A stretch of 18,802 nt of DNA, from positions 14,444 to 33,245 of the forward strand of contig DJMI01000125.1 in NCBI GenBank assembly GCA_002435335.1, read 5' to 3'. The stretch comes from Nitrosomonas sp. UBA6494 (GTDB taxonomy: Bacteria; Pseudomonadota; Gammaproteobacteria; Burkholderiales; Nitrosomonadaceae). Below the pieces are notes generated by a model. That model was given only the letters and a program-made list of their open reading frames with translations. It ran no database searches and had not been told where the DNA came from. Of the stretch, positions 1 to 8,018 are shown one piece after another. Position 1 is the stretch's first letter. The number at the start of each line of letters is the position of its first letter. The position numbers were made by a program, and so were the translations under genes.

Positions 1-179
1 TGAATATCGCCATCCTGCTCAATCGCCTGCAATGCCTCCTGCGCTGTAGTGACCCCGGAAAACACAATGCCGCAGGGATTCTCCATCGATTTGGCCGCGG
101 CATTCAATCCCTTGATGAATTCTTTCAACACCAAAGGCTCGTCGTTGATCAACAAAATTTTGCTAATGGGTTTTTTCAT
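1..179 (-). CDS. Orn/Lys/Arg decarboxylase-like protein with response-regulator-like N-terminus (partial, 5' end only)
   Basis: An open frame starts at the ATG complementary to 177-179 and stays open to the window edge, giving about 59 residues that begin MKKPISKILLINDEPLVLKE. The hydrophobic strand followed by the acidic N-D-E pair resembles the start of a receiver-like (CheY-fold) domain. The later segment KGLNAAAKSMENPCGIVF and TTAQEALQAIEQDGDI is, from memory, the conserved N-terminus of betaproteobacterial PLP-dependent ornithine/lysine/arginine decarboxylases that carry a wing or receiver-like domain. The PLP-binding core lies outside the window, so the enzymatic assignment rests only on this N-terminal similarity. 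A stand-alone response regulator is the main alternative. It is divergent from rpsB, and I see no strong Shine-Dalgarno upstream. Confidence 0.6.
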   Translation of the reverse strand, partial: MKKPISKILLINDEPLVLKEFIKGLNAAAKSMENPCGIVFSGVTTAQEALQAIEQDGDI

Positions 180-342
180 GTTCGTACTGATAAAGTAACA
201 TTCCTATTGTCGATTTAAATGCGTGCGTACTAAACACCAGACTTTTTCATTCCTTATGATCAACATCAAGAAACGACGGTTATCCATAAAACAAAGTTAT
301 GCAAAGATGAAAAAGCTACTAGACCGCATATTAACTTGAGTG

Positions 343-370
343 TTGAGTGCATATTGGAAGATGTTATAAT
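343..370 (+). promoter_or_regulatory. Probable sigma-70 promoter of rpsB-tsf
   Basis: A perfect -10 TATAAT lies at 365-370, with TTGAGT at 343-348 as the -35, separated by 16 nt. Transcription would start near 377, leaving a leader of roughly 127 nt before rpsB. It is the best promoter match in the 324-bp gap between the divergent decarboxylase and rpsB genes; I see no other gene in that gap. Confidence 0.65.
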
Positions 371-435
371 GAACGAATAATTTGGCTATATTTTTAGCGG
401 CAAGTTTTTGCATTAACAGTCAAATTAAATTCACA

Positions 436-474
436 CATTCGCTCACATTGATTAAATTCGATTAATAGCGAATG
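436..474 (+). promoter_or_regulatory. Hairpin in the rpsB mRNA leader, possible S2 autoregulatory element
   Basis: CATTCGCT (436-443) is an exact inverted match to AGCGAATG (467-474). Inside it ATTAA (451-455) can pair with TTAAT (462-466), stacked directly on the outer stem, leaving a 7-nt bulge on the 5' side. The structure ends 17 nt before the AAGGAG ribosome binding site at 492-497. In E. coli rpsB is repressed by its own product S2 acting on the leader; assigning that role here is inference from position and shape only. Confidence 0.4.
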
Positions 475-503
475 GAGGCTCAATCCTAAACAAGGAGAAC
501 TAT

Positions 504-1229
504 ATGTCAGTAACAATGCGTCAAATGCTGGAAGCAGGTGTACATTTCGGTCATCAAACTCGCTTCTGGAATCCTAAAATGGCCCCTTATATTTTTGGCC
601 ATCGTAACAAAATTCATATCATCAATCTCGAAAAAACCTTGGTGATGTATGAAGAAGCCATGAAACATATCCGTCAATTATCAGCCAATCGCGGCGTTAT
701 TCTTTTTGTCGGCACCAAGCGTCAGGCGCGCGATATCGTACGCGAAGAAGCATCGCGTTGCGGATCTCCCTACGTTGATCAGCGTTGGCTTGGTGGCATG
801 TTAACGAATTTCAAAACCATCAAACAATCAATCAAGCGACTGCACGATATGGAAACCATGGTACAAGATGGTACCTTGGATAAAATGATCAAAAAAGAAG
901 CGCTTGATCTTCAGCGGGAATTGGACAAACTCAATAGCAGTTTAGGCGGTATTAAAGATATGAAGGGCTTGCCGGATGCGCTTTTTGTCATTGATGTCGG
1001 CTATCAAAAAGGCGCCATCACTGAAGCGCGGAAATTGGGCATCCCGGTTATCGGTGTTGTCGATACCAATCATAATCCGGACGGATTACAGTATATTATT
1101 CCTGGAAACGATGATTCAAGTCGCGCAATTCGCCTTTACGCACGTGGCGTAGCCGATGCCATCCTCGAAGGACGGAATCAGTCAATTCAGGAAATTGTCG
1201 AAGCAAGTGCTGAAGAAGCCGAAGAATAA
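504..1229 (+). CDS. rpsB: 30S ribosomal protein S2
   Basis: Encodes small-subunit protein S2 (241 residues, the usual bacterial length), which binds late in 30S assembly together with S1. Recognisable family segments are VHFGHQTR at residues 13-20, RWLGGMLTN at 94-102, and the C-terminal region with VDTNHNPD followed by PGNDDSSRAI. The start is fixed by a strong AAGGAG at 492-497, six bases before the ATG, and the protein opens with the typical MSVTMRQMLEAG. It is first in a run of translation and envelope genes and is followed by tsf, the near-universal rpsB-tsf pair. A leader hairpin and a TATAAT promoter lie upstream. No irregularity is visible. Confidence 0.98.
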   Translation: MSVTMRQMLEAGVHFGHQTRFWNPKMAPYIFGHRNKIHIINLEKTLVMYEEAMKHIRQLSANRGVILFVGTKRQARDIVREEASRCGSPYVDQRWLGGMLTNFKTIKQSIKRLHDMETMVQDGTLDKMIKKEALDLQRELDKLNSSLGGIKDMKGLPDALFVIDVGYQKGAITEARKLGIPVIGVVDTNHNPDGLQYIIPGNDDSSRAIRLYARGVADAILEGRNQSIQEIVEASAEEAEE

Positions 1230-1253
1230 AGCATAGGCACAATCGGCCACGCG

Positions 1254-1300
1254 CAAGACAGGTGTCTGTCTTGATAGCGTTGTGGCTATCGGATTTTTTC
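1254..1300 (+). terminator. Tandem hairpins with T-run between rpsB and tsf (attenuator-like)
   Basis: CAAGACAG (1254-1261) pairs perfectly with CTGTCTTG (1266-1273) across a GTGT loop. GATAGC (1273-1278) then pairs with GCTATC (1285-1290), followed within three bases by six T (1294-1299). An alternative outer stem GCCAC (1246-1250) with GTGGC (1282-1286) would enclose the first hairpin and compete with the second. The second hairpin plus T-run looks like an intrinsic terminator; since tsf follows 29 nt later, partial termination that lowers tsf relative to rpsB is the likely role (inference). Confidence 0.6.
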
Positions 1301-1328
1301 ATCAATTAATTTTGTATCTGGAGTAATT

Positions 1329-2213
1329 ATGGCGGAAATTACCGCAAGTATGGTCAAAGAGCTGCGCGAAATGACCGGGCTCGGCATGATGGAATGCAAA
1401 AAAGCATTGACAGAAACCAATGGCGACATGAAGGCAGCCGAAGATCTGCTCAGGATAAAAAGCGGCGCCAAAGCCAGCAAAGCTGCCGGACGTATAGCTG
1501 CTGAGGGGGTTGTCGGTGCTTATGTAGCGGCGGATGGTTCAAGCGGAGCGTTGGTTGAAGTGAACTGCGAAACAGACTTTGTCGCCAAGAACGATGATTT
1601 CATCAGTTTTGCTAAAACCCTGGCAGAACTCGCGACCAATAAAAATTTAACCGATGTTTCCGCATTAAGCGATGTGACATTACCCAGCGGCGAAACCGTG
1701 GAAGATTCTCGCAAGGCCTTGGTAATGAAATTAGGTGAAAATATCAGTATCCGTCGTTGCGGTCGTCATGCTACAGCGGGTCAATTGGCCTACTATCTGC
1801 ATGGAACAAAAATCGGCGTCATGGTCGACTATAGTGGCGGAGACGAAACGCTGGGTAAAGATATCGCGATGCATATCGCCGCCAGCAAGCCAATGTGCGT
1901 GTCCAAAGAACAAGTATCTGCGGATGTGTTGGAACACGAGCGCCAAATTTTTACCGCACAAGCCGCTGACAGTGGAAAGCCGGCCAATATCATTGAAAAA
2001 ATGGTCGAGGGCCGTATTACGAAATATTTAGCCGAAATCACTTTGTTGGGGCAACCGTTCGTAAAAGATCCAGAACAGACCGTAGAACAATTGCTTAAGA
2101 AGAAATCCGCCAAAGTCAACGGATTTACAATGTTCATTGTCGGCGAAGGTATCGAAAAGAAAACCGAAAATTTTGCCGAGGAAGTCAAAGCGCAAATGGG
2201 TCAATCAAAATAA
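1329..2213 (+). CDS. tsf: Translation elongation factor Ts
   Basis: Encodes EF-Ts (294 residues), the nucleotide-exchange factor that releases GDP from EF-Tu in the cytoplasm. The N-terminal UBA-like domain carries the family signature TGLGMMECKKAL at residues 16-27, and the core region shows VNCETDFVAKN at 78-88, the segment that contacts EF-Tu. The rest is the dimerisation/core region with HIAASKP and a C-terminal module around VEQLLKKKSA. GGAG at 1320-1323 supports the chosen ATG. It follows rpsB after a 99-bp gap holding attenuator-like hairpins and precedes pyrH by 27 bp, as in many proteobacteria. Length and motifs are normal. Confidence 0.98.
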   Translation: MAEITASMVKELREMTGLGMMECKKALTETNGDMKAAEDLLRIKSGAKASKAAGRIAAEGVVGAYVAADGSSGALVEVNCETDFVAKNDDFISFAKTLAELATNKNLTDVSALSDVTLPSGETVEDSRKALVMKLGENISIRRCGRHATAGQLAYYLHGTKIGVMVDYSGGDETLGKDIAMHIAASKPMCVSKEQVSADVLEHERQIFTAQAADSGKPANIIEKMVEGRITKYLAEITLLGQPFVKDPEQTVEQLLKKKSAKVNGFTMFIVGEGIEKKTENFAEEVKAQMGQSK

Positions 2214-2240
2214 GGCATTCAATTTTTCTGCTAACGATTA

Positions 2241-2957
2241 ATGACTGCAACAGTTTACAAACGTATTCTGATTAAACTGTCAGGAGAAGCTCTGATGGGA
2301 GAAGATTCCTATGGTATTAATCGGGAGGTCATGGGAAGAATCGTCGCCGAAATCGAAGAAGTCAGCAATTTAGGTGTCGAAATTGCGATCGTCGTCGGCG
2401 GCGGCAATATTTTCCGCGGCATGAAATCGGCCAATGATGGATTGGAACGAGTCAACGCGGATTATATGGGAATGCTCGCGACCGTAATGAATGCGCTGGC
2501 ATTGCAAGATGCCATGAAATTGGTCGGTTTGGTTCCTCGGATTCAATCCGCGTTACGTATCGAACAAGTGGTTGAGCCCTATATTCGCGCTCGGGCATTG
2601 CGATATATGAAAGACGGCAAGGTCGTCATTTTCGCCGCGGGAACCGGAAATCCCTTTTTTACGACTGATACCGCTGCTGCTTTACGTGGCATGGAAATGA
2701 ACGTCGATATCATGCTTAAAGCGACAAAAGTCGACGGCATTTATACTGAAGACCCTAAAATAAATCCAAGCGCCACGCGTTTTAAAAAATTGACGTTTGA
2801 TGAAGCCATCAACCGCAATTTGCAAGTCATGGATGCTACAGCGCTGACCCTATGTCGTGATCAAAAATTACCGCTTAATGTATTTAGTATTTTCAAACTG
2901 GGCGCACTAAAACGTATAATCACGGGAGAAGATGAAGGAACTTTGGTGACTGTTTGA
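2241..2957 (+). CDS. pyrH: UMP kinase
   Basis: Phosphorylates UMP to UDP with ATP, the bacterial amino-acid-kinase-fold enzyme, hexameric and normally controlled by GTP and UTP. The 238-residue protein has the N-terminal nucleotide-binding KLSGEALMG at residues 12-20, the glycine-rich GGGNIFRG at 53-60, and the TTDTAAALRG segment at 141-150 that contacts substrate. KATKVDGIYTEDP near 170 is the ATP-side loop. The ATG at 2241 has no convincing Shine-Dalgarno, only AT-rich sequence after the tsf stop, so translation may depend partly on coupling or an unstructured leader. It sits in the conserved tsf-pyrH-frr order. Confidence 0.97.
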   Translation: MTATVYKRILIKLSGEALMGEDSYGINREVMGRIVAEIEEVSNLGVEIAIVVGGGNIFRGMKSANDGLERVNADYMGMLATVMNALALQDAMKLVGLVPRIQSALRIEQVVEPYIRARALRYMKDGKVVIFAAGTGNPFFTTDTAAALRGMEMNVDIMLKATKVDGIYTEDPKINPSATRFKKLTFDEAINRNLQVMDATALTLCRDQKLPLNVFSIFKLGALKRIITGEDEGTLVTV

Positions 2958-3010
2958 TACGGTAGTGATAATGGCTAACGCCTTATGAAAATCGATGTAA
3001 AAGGATAAAT

Positions 3011-3571
3011 ATGACGATTGCCGATGTAAAAAAATCCGCTGAGCAAAAAATGCAAAAAAGCCTGGAAGCATTGAAGCTGGATTTAAGCAAAATCAGAAGC
3101 GGGCGGGCGCATACCGGGCTGTTGGACCATGTCACAGTCGATTATTACGGTTCACAAACACCGATTAACCAGGTTGCCAACGTTACCCTTATCGATGCTC
3201 GCACCATCGGTGTTGTGCCTTGGGAAAAGAAATTGGCCAATGCTATCGAAAAGGCCATTCGCGAATCCGACTTAGGTTTAAATCCGATGCCGGTAGGTGA
3301 AACGATACGTGTACCGATGCCACCGTTAACTGAAGAACGCCGTCGCGACCTTCTTAAAGTAGTGAAACATGAAGCAGAAACGGTACGCGTTGCGATGCGG
3401 AATGTACGCCGAGACGCTAATGCGCATTTGAAAGAATTACTCAAGTCCAAGGAAGTATCGGAAGATGATGAGCGTCGCGGCCAAGACGATATCCAGAAGC
3501 TAACCGATCGCTACATCGCAGAAATCGATAAAGTTTTACAAGTCAAAGAATCCGAATTGATGGCTGTCTGA
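3011..3571 (+). CDS. frr: Ribosome recycling factor
   Basis: RRF splits post-termination ribosomes together with EF-G. The 186-residue protein has the usual length and composition: a helical bundle with LSKIRSGRAHTGLLDHV near residues 26-42, DYYGSQTPINQVANV near 44-58, and the C-terminal helices with KEVSEDDERRGQDDIQKLTD. AAAGGAT just ahead of the ATG serves as the ribosome binding site. Its stop codon is one base before the uppS start, so uppS is probably translationally coupled to it. No abnormal feature is seen. Confidence 0.97.
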   Translation: MTIADVKKSAEQKMQKSLEALKLDLSKIRSGRAHTGLLDHVTVDYYGSQTPINQVANVTLIDARTIGVVPWEKKLANAIEKAIRESDLGLNPMPVGETIRVPMPPLTEERRRDLLKVVKHEAETVRVAMRNVRRDANAHLKELLKSKEVSEDDERRGQDDIQKLTDRYIAEIDKVLQVKESELMAV

Positions 3572-3572
3572 T

Positions 3573-4340
3573 ATGACTCAGGAGTCGAGTTCAATTCAGG
3601 CAATACCCAAAACGGAAAATTTTCCCAAGCATATCGCCATCATTATGGATGGAAACGGTCGATGGGCACAAAGCCGTTTCATGCCCAGAATCTCCGGTCA
3701 CAAGCAAGGTGTTGAAACCGTACGCGGTGTTATTAAGGCCTGCATGGAACGCGGTGTGCCGTATCTTACTTTATTTGCCTTTAGCAGTGAAAACTGGCGG
3801 CGCCCGAATGAAGAGATCGATTCGCTGATGCAGCTATTTTTGACCGCTTTGGAGCAAGAAATCACAAAATTGCATGAAAATGGCATTTGTTTTAAGGTTG
3901 TAGGGGATTTATCTAAATTTGATTCTAAAATCATAGAATCCATTCAAATCGGTGAGCAACTAACAGCCGAAAATAACCGGCTTACATTCACCGTGGCTGC
4001 CAATTACGGTGGACGCTGGGATATTATGCAAGCGGTACGCAAAATGCTGGCGCAATCGAGTGAATTACCGCTCAATATTCAGGAAGAAAGCTTAGCGCAA
4101 TACTTGGCTTTAAGTTACGCGCCTGAGCCTGACTTATTTATCCGAACCGGGGGCGAATACCGGATCAGCAATTTTCTGCTGTGGCAACTTGCCTATACCG
4201 AGCTGTATTTTACCAATACCTTATGGCCGGACTTTGATGAACATGAGCTTGAACTAGCTATTCAATCTTATCAGCAACGCGAACGCCGTTTCGGCCGTAC
4301 CAGCGAGCAGATACGGATGGCGATCAGCACCGAGGGATAG
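3573..4340 (+). CDS. uppS: Isoprenyl (undecaprenyl) diphosphate synthase
   Basis: A cis-prenyltransferase that elongates farnesyl-PP with eight isopentenyl-PP units to C55-PP, the carrier for peptidoglycan and O-antigen. The catalytic loop MDGNGRWAQSR starts at residue 25 and includes Asp26, the Mg-binding residue. FSSENWRRP lies near residue 70, and the C-terminal signature RTGGEYRISNFLLWQ near 195-209 contains the isopentenyl-PP-binding arginines and serine. The 255 residues match the family. It begins one base after the frr stop and ends nine bases before cdsA, indicating a tight operon. The N-terminal extension of about 15 residues before the fold is variable in the family. Confidence 0.97.
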   Translation: MTQESSSIQAIPKTENFPKHIAIIMDGNGRWAQSRFMPRISGHKQGVETVRGVIKACMERGVPYLTLFAFSSENWRRPNEEIDSLMQLFLTALEQEITKLHENGICFKVVGDLSKFDSKIIESIQIGEQLTAENNRLTFTVAANYGGRWDIMQAVRKMLAQSSELPLNIQEESLAQYLALSYAPEPDLFIRTGGEYRISNFLLWQLAYTELYFTNTLWPDFDEHELELAIQSYQQRERRFGRTSEQIRMAISTEG

Positions 4341-4349
4341 TGCCTGCTC

Positions 4350-5174
4350 ATGCTCAAAGCACGTGTCATCACAGTAATTGTCGTCTTACCCCTGTTCCTC
4401 TCTGCATTATTCTATTTACAGGATGTTTTTTGGGCGATCTTGCTACTCTCGTTGACGATCATCGGATCGCGCGAATGGAGCCGCTTAGCTGGCCTTTCGG
4501 TGAGAAACACCATCCTATACATGCTATTGACCACATTTATCGGCGGCGAACTGTTATTTTTGATCAGTGAGTCAGTAAAGGTGAACACCTACTCCACCAA
4601 TTTGATTTGGTTATACAGCTTATCGGTAGCATTTTGGTTTGTCAGTGCACCGCTTTATCTGAAGCGTTTTTATCAGGTGCAAAATCCTGTTATTTGGATG
4701 CTGATCGGTTGGGCGGTGCTGTTACCCACTTGTGTGGCACTATTCCAATTGCGTGCGATTAGTCCGTTCCTGTTGTTGGGTTTCATGGCAACGATATGGA
4801 TATCCGACACCGCAGCTTATTTTACCGGACGAGCATTCGGCAAAAACAAGCTGGCACCGCAAATCAGTCCGAACAAAACGTGGGAAGGCGTTGCAGGGGC
4901 ATTGATTGCCGTATCGCTGTATGGGGTGATTTGGGATTTCACGGCCCAACCATCGTTCTTTTCCGCACCACTGATAGTATTGCTGTTGATCATGGCTATT
5001 CTCGGTATTATCGGTGATTTATATGAATCGTTGATAAAGCGCCAAGCGGGCGTTAAAGACAGCGGTAATTTATTGCCAGGGCACGGCGGTATTTTGGATC
5101 GAATCGATGCATTAACATCATCACTGCCGTTTGCTATGCTCGCCTTACTCGTTTTTTATCAAACCGTACCATGA
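4350..5174 (+). CDS. cdsA: Phosphatidate cytidylyltransferase (CDP-diglyceride synthase)
   Basis: An inner-membrane enzyme converting phosphatidic acid and CTP to CDP-diacylglycerol, the precursor of all phospholipids. The 274-residue protein is almost entirely hydrophobic with several predicted transmembrane segments, starting with a hydrophobic helix at residues 5-27. Its C-terminus carries the complete family signature: SLIKRQAGVKDSG followed by GHGG at 244-247 and the Asp250-Arg251-Ile252-Asp253 cluster. The DTAAYFTGRAFGKNKLAP segment near 153-170 is also conserved. The stop overlaps the dxr start by four bases (ATGA), so the two genes are coupled. Confidence 0.96.
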   Translation: MLKARVITVIVVLPLFLSALFYLQDVFWAILLLSLTIIGSREWSRLAGLSVRNTILYMLLTTFIGGELLFLISESVKVNTYSTNLIWLYSLSVAFWFVSAPLYLKRFYQVQNPVIWMLIGWAVLLPTCVALFQLRAISPFLLLGFMATIWISDTAAYFTGRAFGKNKLAPQISPNKTWEGVAGALIAVSLYGVIWDFTAQPSFFSAPLIVLLLIMAILGIIGDLYESLIKRQAGVKDSGNLLPGHGGILDRIDALTSSLPFAMLALLVFYQTVP

Positions 5175-6358
5175 ATACAACACGAAAAGTAACCATACTT
5201 GGCTCCACAGGGAGTATCGGCGACAGCACACTAGATGTGATCGCGCGCCATCCCGATCGCTTTGAGGCTTTTGCACTGACAGCCAATAATAATGTAGAAA
5301 AGATGCTTGCACAGTGCGTGCGCTTCCAGCCTCGTTTTGCCGTTTTGTTAAATCCTGACAGCGCCGAGCGATTAGCCACTGCAATAAAAGAAAAAGGAAT
5401 AAAAACAGAAGTCTTATCCGGTATTGAAGCGCTGGAGCGTGTCGCCTCCTTACCGGAAATCGATGCTGTCATGGCTGCCATCGTCGGTGCCGCCGGTATA
5501 CGACCGACATTCGCTGCCGCTAGAACCGGCAAACTGGTTTTGCTGGCCAATAAAGAAACGCTGGTGATGGCAGGACGCATTTTTATGGACCTAGTCAAGG
5601 CAAACAATGCAACGTTGCTGCCGATCGATAGCGAGCATAATGCGATTTATCAGTCATTACCGCAGCAATTTAACGGTAATTTGGTTACTGCCGGGATCAG
5701 CCGCATTCTTCTGACTGCATCCGGAGGGCCTTTCCGGAGTGTGCCTATAGAAACATTGCAAGATGTAACACCCGAGCAAGCATGCAAACACCCGAATTGG
5801 AGCATGGGACAAAAAATCTCGGTTGATTCAGCGACGATGATGAATAAGGGTTTGGAAGTAATCGAAGCACATTGGCTGTTTAACGCACCTCCCGATAAAA
5901 TTCAAGTGGTGATTCATCCGCAAAGTGTCATTCATTCAATGGTGGCTTATGTCGACGGCTCGGTGATCGCGCAATTGGGCAATCCGGATATGCGTACACC
6001 GATAGCACATGCAATGGGTTTTCCGGAACGAATCGATAGCGGTGTATCGGCTTTGGATATGTTCCAGGTGGGACAACTGAATTTTGAAGCGCCCGATTTC
6101 GAGAAGTTTCCCTGTTTGCGGCTAGCTTACCAAGCACTTGCGGCTGGTGGAAATATGCCTGCTGTATTGAATGCCGCTAACGAGGTTGCGGTGGCTTCTT
6201 TTCTTGACAGGCGCATGAAATTCACGGCAATTCCCTCCATGATCGCACATGTAATGCAAGCGGTACCGCAACAAGAAATGCTGACATTGGAAGATGTGCT
6301 GAAAACGGATACCTTGGCTCGCAACCAGGCGCACGAATGGTTGGCCGCGCAACAGTAG
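5171..6358 (+). CDS. dxr: 1-deoxy-D-xylulose 5-phosphate reductoisomerase
   Basis: Catalyses the NADPH-dependent rearrangement and reduction of DXP to MEP, the committed step of the non-mevalonate isoprenoid pathway that ultimately feeds UppS upstream. The 395-residue protein has the NADPH-binding GSTGSIG at residues 11-17, the LLANKETLVMAG segment near 125, the metal-binding PIDSEHNAI with Asp153 and Glu155, TASGGPFR, and KISVDSATMMNKGLEVIEA including the third acidic ligand near 229-232. The C-terminal helical domain is complete. The start overlaps the cdsA stop in ATGA. A probable terminator follows the stop, so this gene likely ends the first transcription unit. Confidence 0.98.
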   Translation: MNTTRKVTILGSTGSIGDSTLDVIARHPDRFEAFALTANNNVEKMLAQCVRFQPRFAVLLNPDSAERLATAIKEKGIKTEVLSGIEALERVASLPEIDAVMAAIVGAAGIRPTFAAARTGKLVLLANKETLVMAGRIFMDLVKANNATLLPIDSEHNAIYQSLPQQFNGNLVTAGISRILLTASGGPFRSVPIETLQDVTPEQACKHPNWSMGQKISVDSATMMNKGLEVIEAHWLFNAPPDKIQVVIHPQSVIHSMVAYVDGSVIAQLGNPDMRTPIAHAMGFPERIDSGVSALDMFQVGQLNFEAPDFEKFPCLRLAYQALAAGGNMPAVLNAANEVAVASFLDRRMKFTAIPSMIAHVMQAVPQQEMLTLEDVLKTDTLARNQAHEWLAAQQ

Positions 6359-6366
6359 CAAGAATA

Positions 6367-6403
6367 AGCAAGCGCATTGTATAGCGGGTGCTGTTATTTT
6401 TTT
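6367..6403 (+). terminator. Possible terminator after dxr
   Basis: AGCAAGCGC (6367-6375) can pair imperfectly with GCGGGTGCT (6384-6392), giving four and three base pairs around two mismatches, and a run of seven T follows at 6397-6403. The stem is weak, but its position 9 nt after the dxr stop and the T-run fit an intrinsic terminator. Confidence 0.4.
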
Positions 6404-6527
6404 ATTTTCCTAAATTAATGATAGTATCTTCCATTTACCCGATCCAAGAATAGAGTTTTGTACGATGATGCTTTTACCTGTTGCACGCACTCTGGAATGA
6501 TATGAGCATCTATAAAAATTCGTATTT

Positions 6528-6536
6528 TGTTACAAT
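6528..6536 (+). promoter_or_regulatory. Possible extended -10 promoter for rseP-bamA
   Basis: TGTTACAAT at 6528-6536 fits an extended -10 (TG-n-TACAAT) in the 289-bp gap between dxr and rseP, which otherwise holds no gene. No clear -35 lies 16-18 nt upstream. I looked for a sigma-E-like GGAACTT / TCNAA pair, expected for envelope-stress control of rseP and bamA, and did not find a convincing one. Confidence 0.35.
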
Positions 6537-6647
6537 GCTTCGTTGTTCTCAAGAAATATTTCCTTATATATCTAACACATGCTTCGCCGATATTTTTTGC
6601 TCCCGTCTCGTCTTATTTAAAAATCCGAATTTTTTAGAGACGCCCAA

Positions 6648-8015
6648 ATGTCAATAACCTACACGATCATTGCTTTTGTCGTCGCTTTAGGCGTACTTAT
6701 CACTTTTCATGAGTTCGGACATTATCTGGTCGCGCGCTGGAGCGGCGTAAAAGTATTGCGTTTTTGTATCGGTTTCGGTCAACCGATTTTTCGCAAACGC
6801 TGGGGAAAAGATAAAACCGAATGGGTTATCGCAGCTATTCCCTTGGGCGGTTATGTCAAAATGCTCGATGAAAACGAAGGCAAGGTTGCACATGAAGACC
6901 TTCCGCGCGCATTCAACCGGCAATCAGTCGGGCGGCGTTTTGCCATTGTTGCTGCCGGCCCCATTGCCAATTTTTTGCTGGCTATCGTTTTATATTGGTG
7001 GCTGTTCATACTAGGCGTCAGCGGTATGAAACCCATTCTTGGCACTGTAGAACCCGATACGCCGGCTGCACAGGCAAAATTTGAAGCAGGTGAAACTATC
7101 ATCAGCATAGAAAACGAGCCTGTCGCCAGTTGGCAGGATGCTCGGTGGGCGTTATTGCGTCACGCAATTGCTCGATCGGCTAATGTAAAAATTCAGACAA
7201 AAGATCCAAACGGCGCGACTCATTGGCGGCAACTGAATTTAAGTCAAGTCGATCCCAATAGCTTAAATGAAAATTTCCCGAATATAATCGGCTTTACCAG
7301 CTACCAACCGCATATCAGGCCCATTTTAGGACAGGTGATAGCGGATAGCGTCGCCGATCGCGCCGGCTTGCTGGTTGGCGACGAGATTATAGCGGTCAAC
7401 GATAACGAAACGCTATCTTGGATGGATTTTGTGCAACTTGTTCGCACAAGCCCAGGCGTATTGCTGACTTTAGACATTTTGCGCCAAGACCGGCTGATTC
7501 AATTGACCTTGATACCGGAATCAACTGTAGAAATCGGCAAACAAATTGGTAAAATTGGTGTTGCGCCTGCCATTCATCAAGCAGAAATTGATGAATTACT
7601 CGTCACGGTCAGCTATCCGCCAATGCTCGCTTGGCAAAAAGCCATGGAAAAAACTTGGGAAACGACTGTTCTGACATTGCAAATGCTAGGCAAAATGATT
7701 ACCGGCGATGTATCCTTGAAAAACGTCAGCGGTCCTATTTCCATTGCCGATCATGCCGGGCAATCCGCGCAGATGGGATTGGTGTCTTATTTGGCTTTTC
7801 TGGCTTTGATCAGTGTCAGCATCGGTGTATTGAATTTATTGCCTATTCCCATTCTGGACGGCGGACATTTAATGTTTTATATGATTGAAATCGTCAAGGG
7901 AAGCCCGCTATCGGATAGCGCCATTATCGTCGGTCAGAAAATTGGTTTGGTACTGCTGCTGATGTTGATGATGTTTGCCATTTATAACGATATTAGCCGA
8001 CTTATTGCTAATTAA
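6648..8015 (+). CDS. rseP: Site-2 intramembrane metalloprotease RseP
   Basis: An inner-membrane zinc protease; in E. coli it cleaves the anti-sigma factor RseA after DegS to release sigma-E, and clears remnant signal peptides. The 455-residue protein has the active-site HEFGH at residues 21-25 inside the first transmembrane helix and the second metal-site motif NLLPIPILDGG at 396-406 near the C-terminus, with Asp404 as ligand. Two PDZ-type regions lie between, roughly residues 115-200 and 210-300, consistent with the family. The Shine-Dalgarno is poor and the sequence before the ATG can form a weak hairpin. It starts a new unit after dxr and is followed three bases later by bamA. Confidence 0.97.
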   Translation: MSITYTIIAFVVALGVLITFHEFGHYLVARWSGVKVLRFCIGFGQPIFRKRWGKDKTEWVIAAIPLGGYVKMLDENEGKVAHEDLPRAFNRQSVGRRFAIVAAGPIANFLLAIVLYWWLFILGVSGMKPILGTVEPDTPAAQAKFEAGETIISIENEPVASWQDARWALLRHAIARSANVKIQTKDPNGATHWRQLNLSQVDPNSLNENFPNIIGFTSYQPHIRPILGQVIADSVADRAGLLVGDEIIAVNDNETLSWMDFVQLVRTSPGVLLTLDILRQDRLIQLTLIPESTVEIGKQIGKIGVAPAIHQAEIDELLVTVSYPPMLAWQKAMEKTWETTVLTLQMLGKMITGDVSLKNVSGPISIADHAGQSAQMGLVSYLAFLALISVSIGVLNLLPIPILDGGHLMFYMIEIVKGSPLSDSAIIVGQKIGLVLLLMLMMFAIYNDISRLIAN

Positions 8016-8018
8016 ATA

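Noticed and set aside
6359..6647. Possible sigma-E promoter before rseP
   Set aside because: No GGAACTT-like -35 with a suitably spaced TCNAA -10 was found by eye.
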